A DNA stretch of 62,000 nt from Lingula anatina. Lineage: Eukaryota > Brachiopoda > Lingulata > Lingulida > Lingulidae. The DNA lies in assembly GCF_001039355.2 (NCBI RefSeq), contig NW_019775991.1:487565-549564 (forward strand), written 5' to 3'. The notes below the pieces were generated by a model. The model worked only from the letters and a program-made list of their open reading frames with translations, searched no databases and had not been told where the DNA came from. Numbering within the stretch: the first letter of the stretch is position 1; every line of letters begins with the position of its first letter. The position numbers and the translations under genes are program-made. Shown piece after piece: positions 1-11,600 of the stretch.

Positions 1-591
1 GTGTGTGCGTGTGTCAGTATTCAATGCATTTTCTTCTTTCAAAAGTCCTTTCCCTCGCACTCTCTCCCGGAATTTGAAGCAGATCAGGTGGCGGTATGTA
101 ATTCCGGCCCGGTAAAACTTGTCAGTGTACCACATAATTCCTCCGGTAGTCGCCTTAATAACAACGTCACCGGGGACCTTGTTTCAAATGGCTTCAGTAA
201 ATTGACTTTGTTTAGCGCACAATTATGCAGGAAAAAAGTCATCAAATTTGATTAACATTTGATAGCCTCTTTCATCACAACATCCTCAAAGGGAAGACTA
301 GCCTACATTTTAGTTCGTGTTTTTTATCTAATAGCCAGTTGTTAAAGGTAATTTCAAACAAATGTGGTTACGTTATTAATTCATTAATTTACAGACATAA
401 CCACACACTTACATGTAGCTTGTAAAAGTGTTTCGTAAGGAAGAAAATAAGTGACTATGATCAATTTAATTTTTCAGTGCACATATTATAAATTTAAACA
501 GAAAAAAACACTAAGTTTTCACATTACGTTATTCTTTCTGCATATTTATTTATGAAAACTGCCATTTATATATTTGTATTTATACATTTAG

Positions 592-769
592 CGGATTCCT
601 AACCCCCTTCGATTCCTGAAAAAAAAACACACCAATTGTCCCCTCTTGAAATTTTTTGGGGCCCTTCGGCAGGCCCCGAACCCCACGCCAAGGGTGGGGT
701 AGGGGCAGGGTTGGCTTTGCATCCGCGCCCCCCCCCTCCCCCTTCAAGTAATTCTTGATCCGACCCCTG
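592..769. mobile_element. GGATCCGCCCCTG-family MITE, copy a
   Basis: A C/G-run-rich block starting near gcggattcctaac and ending gatccgacccctg. It shares internal text (ggggcccttc, a ccccaaccc-like stretch, cccccttcaa) with blocks at 14704-15009 and 15481-15715, whose ends are imperfect inverted repeats of CAGGGGCGGATCCAG. It is probably a non-autonomous DNA transposon; the left end is approximate. Confidence 0.5.
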
Positions 770-1329
770 AGTACAAGTACACAGTGTATTACATATTAAG
801 TAACGCTCAGTTTTAGCGTTTTGGAATTATTTGCATAAAATGTTACAGGAGAAAGAGAAAATGACATGATATACACTACCCACCTCGTATAACAGGACCA
901 TTTAAAGAGTTACATGAATGCAGACGCCAAAGTGCTTATGGAAATTGTTAATATACCCACTGCCTCGCGTGAACCAGTAGAACAGTACATCTTTGCTCGT
1001 TAACCTCTCGATGAAATCATATAATCTATTTACAGACGTATTTGTCTACTTATTGATGTATTTATTTGCATTTGTTCTCTGTGCTTCATACTTAACATTA
1101 ATCAGCCATTCTCTTTATTCGCTCTACCATTAATTCATTGGAGAATTAGATATGCAGCCTGCATTATTCGTAGCTGTTTGGTTTCTGGGCAAATTGTTTA
1201 TTTTTGCAATGTAATTCATCATTTGCCACGAGTGCTGTAAAATGGGCTTTTACGAGGACTTTCGTTTGATTCTCTGTTCACACTGACGGATTAAGCCAAG
1301 TCTTTTCTCATTTTGTAAGCATTAGTGCT

Positions 1330-1330
1330 A

Positions 1331-1382
<52 letters not shown>
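1330..1382. repeat. (ATT)n microsatellite
   Basis: About 17 uninterrupted TTA/ATT units. The surrounding 770-2580 region shows no supportable gene on either strand. Confidence 0.9.
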
Positions 1383-1384
<2 letters not shown>

Positions 1385-2581
1385 AAATAGATTTTTGATG
1401 AAAAGAAAAAGAAATATGAATGACACCCAAATTTAATATAAAAGACGTTTAAGTTTAATAAGCAGATGACAAATAGTAAATCAAGGGAAACAAAAGCCTC
1501 GGATCGTTAATATGCCCTATTTCTTGACCTTACATAGATGGTAAAAGATGGTTTTAATACTTTTAACTGGAATAGTCACTACGACGCACATTGCATTCAA
1601 AGTGTTCCATATACTATTCCTTTGTTAGAAAAAAAAAACATTACGGTTTTAAACACATAAAAACGTATGTCAGTCTTGCAACACAGGGCTACCTTATCTT
1701 CCTCTGTTGTGAAGCTAATATGTACAATGCGATTTGTTTTAGATGCACACGCACGCTTTGTACCAGTACAAATGGACCAACCTACACCCATATTCTCACA
1801 TTCGACAGAATTTAAAAAAAAGACACCGCCCGCACACTTACACCCATAGAAACGTTACCTGACACTAAACCAACAAGTGTTTCCCCCCTCGCTGTTCATA
1901 CCCAGATTAAATAAATCATACCTAATGAATTCAATTAATTAAAGCATCTAGCACCTGAGTATTACGGCGTTTGCAGGTGGCGGTGGCGGTAGTAAATTGT
2001 ATTGCATAGAAGGAGTAAATGCACGTAGAGAAAATAATGTCGCGCACGCTAGCCTTGTAGGCGGCTCGAGTGAAGTACGGAGTGCTGTTACAGGTGGCGG
2101 GTTAAATTCTGGCGTGTTAAGAGGGTGTTATGTGGACACGGTTTCAGCTGCTCTTAAGCTTTGAGTGCATGTGTTTTATAGGCTGGTTGTTATATATTGC
2201 CCCCTCCCTCTTCTCTCTATCTCTCTCATACTAAAATGTCCCATAGATACACATGTAGACCCACGTTTTCTAAAGCACATTTTCTTTCACTTCCCTTTGA
2301 TTGAGTTAACCGTGTAGTGCATTCCTTGCATTGTCATTAAGAGTGTTTTTTTAAAGGCCAGTACTTCAAAAAAGAAGGAATAGACCTCGGAAAATTTTAT
2401 TTTAGGTCTACTTCTTCTATTTCTCGTACGTATTGTGCTACTAAAGGCGTTCAAAAAGCAAAAAATTCTAAAGCTATGACAATCCCATATACATTCAGTT
2501 ACTTTTTTATTCGTAACTTTTTTTTAACTCAAGCCCGATTACTAATTTAATCTCCTTCATTCATTGTCATCTTATGGACAC

Positions 2582-2583
<2 letters not shown>

Positions 2584-2636
<53 letters not shown>
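2584..2636. repeat. (ATT)n microsatellite
   Basis: A second pure ATT-type microsatellite of about 17 units. No gene was recognised between it and 3.1 kb. Confidence 0.9.
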
Positions 2637-2639
<3 letters not shown>

Positions 2640-3139
2640 TTCTGGTTTAACGCGAACCATTAATTTACACAGATAAGATCTGAACTAAAGATTGGACGAA
2701 ATAATATTATTTTGTTTAAGGTTGTAATAAAAAACAACTGAACACAAGATTTGGAACTGCGTGCTCGTCAACTTTTTAAACTCGTCAAAATAGAAATTTA
2801 TCATTTTGTCAATGATGAGTAGAATTCGTTCGCTGCATCAAAATTACTTTCTGTCAATAGTTCTAAGCAAGGTTAATTTTCCTAATGCTCTTAGTTTGTC
2901 ACTTATCTTATTGAATTATCGAAATTGCCACAGGTTGAATTATAAAAAGGGATCTGAACAAAATTATGTAACAGTTGAAAAAAAAGTGTATTCAATTCAA
3001 TATTCCTCTAATTCAACTAATCTTGTAATCAGCGATCGACGCCCGTTATAGAAATTGAAAAAAAAATCTCATTATTCGTCGCAATACGTAGACGACGGAA
3101 AAAAGTCGAGATTATGTTTCCTATTGTACTCGTGGAAGA

Positions 3140-3433
3140 CCGCGTCTAGTTTCTGTGAACAAAGGCTGCACGTGCGTTCAACAGATCTATGATTAGTGCT
3201 AATCGTTTCTTAAAGCTCGGGACGCAATGCATAGAGAGACATTTAATCTTATCACGCGAGATGGAGGGATTGTTTCTTTACAACACTTTCAAGCGCGGGG
3301 CAATCTGGATCAGCTCCGCTTGATTGAATTGATTACGGCGCCTGCGACAACTCAACAAGTGCTTGCGTTTGGGGACGGCGAGTCTACCGCTACGTCTGCC
3401 AGTAGTTTAAAGTTCACTATGCCCTCAGTATAA
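3140..3433. other. Unassigned higher-GC segment with homeodomain-like inverted repeat
   Basis: This stretch is richer in GC and CpG than its AT-rich surroundings. It contains GATTAG-TG-CTAATC (3191-3204), an inverted repeat with TAATC cores, plus TTATC and GATTA words. A 68-codon open frame starting at 3227 has no recognisable domain and is probably chance. A conserved regulatory element is possible but unproven. Confidence 0.25.
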
Positions 3434-4179
3434 CTCTATTGTTGAATTGAGCACTTTGATATATCTATGGCAAAGAAGTTAAGTCTATCGATGATGTTAA
3501 TTTATCTTATATCAAAATTTTCAAAGTTGTTTTTTTTTTCTGTCGTAAAAAAGGTAACATCAATTTCGTTTAAATAAAATTATCAGACTCCCGTCTAATG
3601 AATATTGCCACGCACTTTTTCACTTTCTTAATCACTAGATATGATACATTAAGAAAAAGAAAAAAAGAAAAAAATCAATTATTCGTCAATTTTTTTCTAT
3701 TTTTTTTTAATTTTTTTATTATTATTATTATTTTTTATTTATTTATTTATTTTTTTGTTAAACTTTTATCCACAAACAAAAAATGAATTTTATCTGGATA
3801 ATTTATTCTTTCTATCTATTTGCTTATTTCTTCTCAAATTGAAAGGAATCAAAATTTCAAACCTTTTTGCTCCAAGCGTTCCGGCTCATCAAATATTTTT
3901 CCAGTAGCTTAAGTCACTTTGTGAAATCGTTATTAACGAAGGCATTAAGTAATTGATTCAGTGAACAAATACAATTACGTAATTAACGGGACACGTAAGT
4001 CAATAGCCACGGCATTGTGTAAAAAAGGAAAGAGGGAAGGAAAGAGGAAGGAAATTAACAAAGGTTGATTTCTATGCGGTCTTTAGAATGGCATTCTTGA
4101 AGACTACAGCATTTCCGATATTACAGATTATATGGTTATGTTCATATATGTCTATTCACTGAATAAAAGGGAAAATTAT

Positions 4180-4180
<1 letters not shown>

Positions 4181-4215
<35 letters not shown>
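4181..4215. repeat. poly(T) tract
   Basis: A pure T run of about 35 bases. It could be a retroposon tail on the minus strand, but I see no element body beside it. No gene is apparent from 3.5 to 5.5 kb. Confidence 0.8.
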
Positions 4216-4218
<3 letters not shown>

Positions 4219-5570
4219 TGCCTACTGTGGATTGGGGAATTTACGTGCCAAAGACACTGGGCCTTTTGAAATGTATCATCTTGGTGCTCATTTTCAGTAA
4301 TTTACAGTAGTAGTAGTGGTAGTAGTAGTAGTGGTGTCGAAATAAAGGTGACTCAAGCCCGAATGTGTGTTGTTTTAAACGTATTTTATATGTAGATAAG
4401 ACCAAGTTTATGATGCACTCATTAAGATTCATAGGAGTAAAAAGCGCGTCGGATACGAACCAGAAGTTTTTTTTTTTTTAATTTCATTTTTCCTTCATTT
4501 TCCTCAGATGTCAACTATGAAGCATGATAAGGCAGCAGCTTATAAATAAGTCATAGTTTTTAATGAAAAAAGAAATAAAATAGTAAATTCTGGTACAAAG
4601 CATATTACTGCCTAATGTAATACGAGCATGGAAGGCCAATGTGATGACACCCTCGCCATGAATTATAGTCATCAGGGGCATTGCCTAACTCTCTGTACAT
4701 ATATATTCTAATATATTAGTTGATTCATTTGACGTTTTAGTCAGTTTTTACTGCAGAAAAATCAGAAAAGGAGATACGTGTATCACACGGGAACATCACT
4801 AAATGACTCCTCACTTACGTAAGGTTTTATATCATTTAAATAGAAGACTAGCTATCGTCCCTGATTGTTTACTGTGGAAGTTAATGTCCACACATGGATC
4901 AGTTACACCGCTTGCGGTCATTTGCACTGTAACACGAGGATTGAGTTGCAGAAATCATGGAAATGAGACACTTCACTTTACGTCTGCAAGTTGAGTTTCA
5001 TTATTAAGATTATTAGCCCGGCACTTATTCATGAGAGAAATTGGAAGGAATGTATCACTATGGAACCGTGGTACTTTACTTGGCTAAAGGTAATAATTAA
5101 TAATAAGGCTGGTATAATATATACTTTCAGTCTAATTATTTGTTTGTTTGTTTTTTTTAGTTTGAGGTCATTCTCTAATAATAGGCCAGTATGTGATAAC
5201 TGTCCACTAAATAAGGAAATTTTGCTGATAATATAATTATTTAGCTATTATTGTCGTTACACATTTTAATTTTAGCTATTTATTTTTATATTTCTTGTTT
5301 TTATTGTTTATTTATCTATTTATTTATTTATTTATTTATTATTTATCTTATTTGAAGCAAGATCCCCACGAGAGCCTCTTTAAAATTCAGCCGAAGTCGA
5401 TGGAGCCAAGATACCACCACTCCAATAGAAATGACACAAAGTGGTGCAAAGCTTTGATAATAAAAGCAAAAGATAAAAATTAATTAAATATTACCATATG
5501 TCATCGAAAGCTTTTAATCTTGGAGTGGTTGTGATTTAAAAGTTGCATTATTAAAAAAATTAACAATTAA

Positions 5571-5907
5571 AGGGATAATAACTCTTCGTATGAGATCTAT
5601 ATTTCTCAATAAAAACATTGTGAATAACTCACAGAAATATAATATATTCTGTTTTACCACAAAAACGGCAGTTATAGCTATTATTCTGATATCTGAGCTT
5701 GTCTTTAGACCACGTGACCTCCATTGATGGCTATACTCTGTTAAAATCTCTTAAGAGATTTTAACAAAAAACCAAACTTTTTAGAAAAAAACCAGGGACT
5801 AACTTCGAATGTAAAAATGGATTCATTAACCATTGGTAAGTATGGGAAAATTGTTGTTTACTCCAGGAAAATTCATTTTTTGGCCGAAACGAAGAGTTAT
5901 TATCCCT
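5571..5907. mobile_element. TTAA-flanked MITE, copy 1
   Basis: A 337-bp element flanked by TTAA on both sides, with terminal inverted repeats AGGGATAATAACTCTTCG / CGAAGAGTTATTATCCCT. Near the middle is a perfect palindrome, TTAAAATCTC-TTAAGAGATTTTAA (written in two halves). It has no open reading frame of note. Base for base I find no difference from the copy at 7031-7367, so the family moved recently. TTAA target duplication fits the piggyBac or Kolobok groups; the mobilising enzyme is not in the window. Confidence 0.9.
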
Positions 5908-6169
5908 TTAATCAAACCATTTATAAAAGGGGTCTGTCTTGACGAAGCCGGCAGTGCTTTTCATATTTAAGGAGCATAACATCAAAATGATGAGACTATA
6001 ATACATTAGCAATTAGCGCAAAATATATGAACTCCCCTGGATTAAGATCATCTCGATAATCTTTCGATTCGAGTCAACAGTAACCTTATGGCCATCTCAA
6101 CATATTCCGTTAAAAGCAGTATCATTTTACACCTCCCCACGAGCAGTTAATAGTCAGAGACGAGATTTT

Positions 6170-6480
6170 TTTGTTCGGCGACAATACCATTTCTCCGCTC
6201 CATTCTGCCTCAGCCAGGGATACGTGCGAACTTAATTAGCGCTGCACGTGCGCGCTAGCCACACAAAGTCCCGCCGCCATTGTGAATCCCTGCTCGCGGC
6301 GGGGCGGCGTTGATAAGGCAGGCCTCGGCTCATTCAGCGTCTCCCGTTAGTTTTCGTATCGGGACGTGGGCGAGGTAGCCGAAGAAGCAATCTATCACGA
6401 GGCCGCGTGCGCCCGTATGCGAGAGTCAAACCTCGACGCCGCTCAGGGCGATTAAAAATCGATCTAAGCTAATTCGCTTG
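6170..6480. promoter_or_regulatory. CpG-rich island, possible promoter or enhancer
   Basis: About 300 bp of GC- and CpG-dense sequence in an otherwise AT-rich region. It includes GCCGCCATTGTG, GCTCGCGGCGGGGCGGCG, a GATAAG word and several CACGTGCG-like words. No splice-linked open frame was found on either strand. Possibilities are a CpG-island promoter of a non-coding or distant transcript, or an enhancer. Assignment rests on composition only. Confidence 0.35.
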
Positions 6481-6913
6481 TTACTCACGCAAGTGTGCGT
6501 CTTGTGATTCTTTGTGAATGCGATGTCTTGGGAAAATAATTCTTCCTGTTAGGCACATTAAAGGAGCGTTTTGCGGTTTCGACACTATGTTGACAAGACA
6601 TGTTGTATCCTTTATGTGCCGTGCTTCAGTGTGCAGGGTGCCCCTATGGACTTCTCTAGATAAATAGCCCTACATCTATCTTTCCCGATGTTTGCTTGTT
6701 TCAAAATTTATCAAATTTGAAAGATTTGGAAAGATTTTGAAAGATCTGATAAATTCAAAATCAAATCTCTCTCTTTTAACTGTGCAAAGAAATGACTGCT
6801 TGCCATTCATCGGCTTGTTTGTCAAAAGTCGAAATTCGAGATTAGCGACGAAAGATGAAAAAGGCGCAAGGTGATAACAAAATTCATTCACAGCTGAAAT
6901 AGTAATTAAAAAT

Positions 6914-6916
<3 letters not shown>

Positions 6917-6972
<56 letters not shown>
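6917..6972. repeat. (AAT)n microsatellite
   Basis: About 18 pure TAA/AAT units, 55 bp from the second TTAA-flanked MITE. Confidence 0.9.
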
Positions 6973-7030
6973 TCATCGTGCCTTTGATGATACACATGGT
7001 ACATCAGTAAGCTTCCTATACTACGGTTAA

Positions 7031-7367
7031 AGGGATAATAACTCTTCGTATGAGATCTATATTTCTCAATAAAAACATTGTGAATAACTCACAGAAATAT
7101 AATATATTCTGTTTTACCACAAAAACGGCAGTTATAGCTATTATTCTGATATCTGAGCTTGTCTTTAGACCACGTGACCTCCATTGATGGCTATACTCTG
7201 TTAAAATCTCTTAAGAGATTTTAACAAAAAACCAAACTTTTTAGAAAAAAACCAGGGACTAACTTCGAATGTAAAAATGGATTCATTAACCATTGGTAAG
7301 TATGGGAAAATTGTTGTTTACTCCAGGAAAATTCATTTTTTGGCCGAAACGAAGAGTTATTATCCCT
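7031..7367. mobile_element. TTAA-flanked MITE, copy 2
   Basis: A second full-length copy of the element at 5571-5907, in the same orientation, again flanked by TTAA. All 337 bases read the same as copy 1, including the central palindrome. Either the two insertions are very recent or the region was homogenised. The outer flanks differ, so this is not simply a duplicated larger segment. Confidence 0.9.
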
Positions 7368-7459
7368 TTAACGTAAGTACATGTAAAAATGATATATAAT
7401 GTACTGTATTTCCAATTAAATAACGTAAAATTAAATACCCTGCACAGCAGAGTAGGAGT

Positions 7460-8693
7460 AAAAAAGTCTTGATTTATTCAGTCCGACTTTGCGAGTTGAC
7501 GGTGCAATACAGTGCAATAAATAATGACAGTGCCTTCGATGAAACCCAGTAATGTAATACATTAACAATAAATGTGTATAAATCATAATTATTTGCCATA
7601 AGCCAAAAAAAATTACATAAGTATGTATGATAAAGGGGATACAGGTGCTTCTTTGAAATAACTGACTTTCTGTGACTGGACTTCAATGTAACCAACATGT
7701 GGCCTAAAAAATTCAACCTCTGTATATAGCAACTTATTTTTAACATTTACTAAATAAAAAGTGAAGTTTAATGTGGTAAATGAGAACATATGCCGGTTTT
7801 CCCCTTATATATATTACTAAAAACTGAAAATTTCCATTTCCAAACTAAAGACTATAGCAGGTATAAAATTATTAACATTCACCAATATATGATATTGGTC
7901 AATTTGATATAATAAGAAAACTACATTAACTCTTGAATCCCACAACATGGGCTTGTCTTGGCAGCGAGGTCAGGCCATTCCCTGGTGGCAACTCTTAGCA
8001 CTTGCCGGACTGATCATCAACTGGTACAATGTCAGCACCTTGTAATCTTCACATCCACAAATTCACAACATAAATGTACAGGTTTTAATGCTATGCAGGT
8101 ATTCAAAGTGGCATACGTCCCACTCACCTATAAAAATATCCAATGCATCATTTTTGTCACTTGTGTTTGTTTGTTTTTATTGTTCTAGGCCAGTCTGACA
8201 GAGGTATACAGTCAACAGTTATGTCAACATGTATTCTCTCTGTTACCCTGTAAAGACTAAATACCTAAGTTACTTCTCCAGGCCTCTGCAGACATCTTGA
8301 CTTTAGACTGACGGTTGGCCTCAACTTTGACACCAAAATGTTTGTCTACACAATACTTCATTGAAGGATAAACTGGTACATGTAGTAGTCCACTGTAGTA
8401 AAGTAACTATCAGTCTTAAACTTGAACAATTTCTTTCCAGTCATAAAACAGGTGCAGCATTTCAGTGAACGAACAACTACTGACATCATCAGACATCAAA
8501 GTAGGCTAAAATTTTGGTCTCAAAGTCTGAACCAACTTTCCATCTTAAAGTTCCCTTGTAGGACCAGACCCTCTTGACACAGAAAGTGGAGTCCTTGACA
8601 ACCCTCATACCAAGAAAAATAATCTCTCTCCCTCAGTTGCTGGAGATGCATAATATAAAACAGATGTCCTATTTGAGTCTTTTCACTGTTGCA
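7460..8693 (-). other. UBAC2: UBAC2 3' untranslated region and flank (inferred)
   Basis: Downstream of the UBAC2 stop codon on the minus strand there is no further open frame. AATAAA signals on the minus strand lie at about 8173-8178 and again near 7474-7480. Either could end the transcript; the true 3' end cannot be decided from sequence. Confidence 0.35.
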
Positions 8694-11600
8694 TCAAGAG
8701 TTGTGGAGTAACACATTCGTTGCCATGGAAACATCATTGTTTGTAGCTCTCAGCGCCTCTATCACATTCTCCCTCACAAATCCCATTTCCACCAATGTCT
8801 GCACCTGGGAAAGAATGAATAGTCATCTGACACAAATCTGTCCCCATCATGGCAATTAAAAGCACTGAAAATGTTACGATAACTTTGGAACAAGAGTCAT
8901 TACTATCAAAGTCATATAATCAGAGATGAGAGCGATCCCTTTAGAAAAAATCCTGAAAAAACAAATGAGGCATGGGGCTTACATACAACACTGAAATATC
9001 CAGATTTAAGGTTTAATTCAGGTGACTCTCATCTCTAAATAATCCCTGTGATATAGGTAAAAAAAAATCAAAAGTGTTACCAGGCTGACAATTTGCAACA
9101 TTCATTGTGAAATGTTAGAGAACTAAACACAATGCACTGGTAAGTGAAAACGGTCTATAAGGTCCGACAATATCTCAAATTATTACAAGATTTTTCTTTG
9201 AAAAGATGGCAAACATTTCTTACCTGCTCTTCTTGCACTGCAGGGGCTGGCTGGTTATGACCTGGCAAATATAATACATCTTTAAAATTGATTCCAGTGT
9301 AAGATAATAACATTATTAACCTTCCTTCATTTATTTTTCATTTGCACTAAATTAGAAATAGACAAGAGTGGTAGCTTTCTGATCAGAAAATATGAATATT
9401 TATGATCATATTAATACCCCTAAAATCAATCTAGTTACTAGTTAACAAACACTTACCTTGCCTTGGCTGTGCACCACCATCAAACAAGTTACCAAATATC
9501 CCTGCCTGGAAAATAACAAAATTTCACTCCAATTATTCAAACTGCCAGTCAGATTGATACCAGTGTCAGGACATTTGATGGAGAGTTTTGAATGAGCCAA
9601 TTTGATTTTAGTCAGTGTAAGAAAAGTATTAAAGACACGATCACAACTGATTTCTTGGAGCACATCAAGCCAATAAAATGCCCCTGTCTAACTTTCTGTA
9701 ATAATTAATAGGGATCACCCAAGATGGCCCAAAGTCTTGCCACCTAGCATAAAGTTAGGTGAGAATTCTTAAGAATTAGAGGAGAGTAGTGTCAGAAATC
9801 ACTACAGACAAGGGAGTGTGTTGAAGCAATAAATATAAGCTGGGAAAATTTTTCTGCAGATATTTTTCTGGTTGATATCTCTTAAGTTCTTTCAAAGTAA
9901 AGACTTCTGCACAACAGCAAAGATTCACCATGTATTGCATGTCACTTTTGTATTGTTTTCTAAGACTACATCTCAGCTCATAATATTCTAAGGGTTAGCT
10001 CCACCTCACAAACATTTTTGCACACATTTTTAAGTCTCATGAAATGCCACGATCTGAGGCTACCTCAGATAATCCCCCATTAAAAAAACATTTACCCCTC
10101 TGGGTTGAAAGGCCATGCCTCCCATGTTCCTCATCTGTCTAAACTGTTGCCTGGCTAGCTGCTCCTCCAGCAGCTCAATCTCTTGTTGTCTCTGGAGTTC
10201 TAGCGTGGCGCCAAGAGGAGTGTTTATTTGCTGAACTGTCTCAGTTTTGACGAGCCGTCCCAAAGTCTTGTCAGCTATACCAGCCACAAAATTTGGGACG
10301 TGAAACCAGTCCTTGATTTTTAAAAAGTTTGCTTTGTAAAGTAATCCTGATATCTGTGAATACAAAGAAATAAAGCAGGATATGAAGCTATATTCACATA
10401 AAATGTATTTTATGGGTTTCGATTAATTTCAATGTATATGTCACAGGTCAGATCCCAATCTAGTCCAGTTACTAACTGGACTTAACCAGATCCCAATTGA
10501 CTTCTACCTTTATTTCCTTTGCTTTATATTATCACAGTAACCTCCAATATGAAAAGAATTCAACAATTATTCAAAAATTTCACAAAATGTGTGACCCAGA
10601 GTGGTACTTCACTGTGGAATGACCCTCCTATAACTTACCAGACCACAGCCGGCCACTAGGACTGACTCTATGGACGTGCTGGCTATCTGGAGGTCAAGAG
10701 AAAAAGTATGACAGTGAAATAAAAATGCATGATGACAGAAACAGATAACAGGAAAATTAATGCTGAGATTGCTCCTGAAAAACATTACTTGTAAGTACAA
10801 GTATCTACAAGACAAGTATCTATCTCACACACATGCACGCAAGTGCACACGCACACACGCACGTAGTAGATGACTCATGTTGTAACTGCGGCCTGTGGAT
10901 TTATATGGTGCAATAATTGAACTTAAATATCACTTTCAAGAGGGCAAAGCAATGCATGGAATGCAATGAAATCTACTGAAACACAAGCAAGTGAACACCT
11001 CTTGTAATCAATAATCCTACAATTGAAAGTGGTCTTTACTTAAGAAAATGTCTATCGTTCTATACCTTGTAACATGTTTTTATTATACATAGTCATAGTT
11101 AAGTCCCTATAAAACTGCAAATGTACTGGCAATATCTCCAGTGACAGATGTGTGAAATATTTCACATAACACTCACCTGGAAACCTAAGATATATGTGAA
11201 AGTCTTCCCTGTGACAGGTATGCCTAGTATATTGGTGACAGCCACTCTGGGAATGTCACAGAAGAATGGAACAAAGAGAGGGAACAGGAAAGAAAGCCTG
11301 AAGCACAAGAATTATTTACCTTCAAAACACTGGTAAAAATTCCACTGTGGTTGTGAATGATTCAATATTTGCACTGTTAATATGTTAGAATAGCAACTGT
11401 AGAAAACAAAGGGGCTAGAAATTGCTTAGTTGGTTAACAAGTGAGACTAACTTTTTTTTTTTTTTTTTTTTGAGGAAATCATGATATTAAAATAAAATAA
11501 ATCACAATTACTTCTCATCTATCCACTAAATTCGAGTGAAAAATTATGGAAAAAACAACAAACACGGATGGCTTAATAACATTCTGTAATCTGATAATAA

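Noticed and set aside
6676-6891. Overlapping open frames on both strands near 6.7 kb
   Set aside because: Low-complexity AT-rich sequence with internal repeats (gaaagattt); no coding signature.
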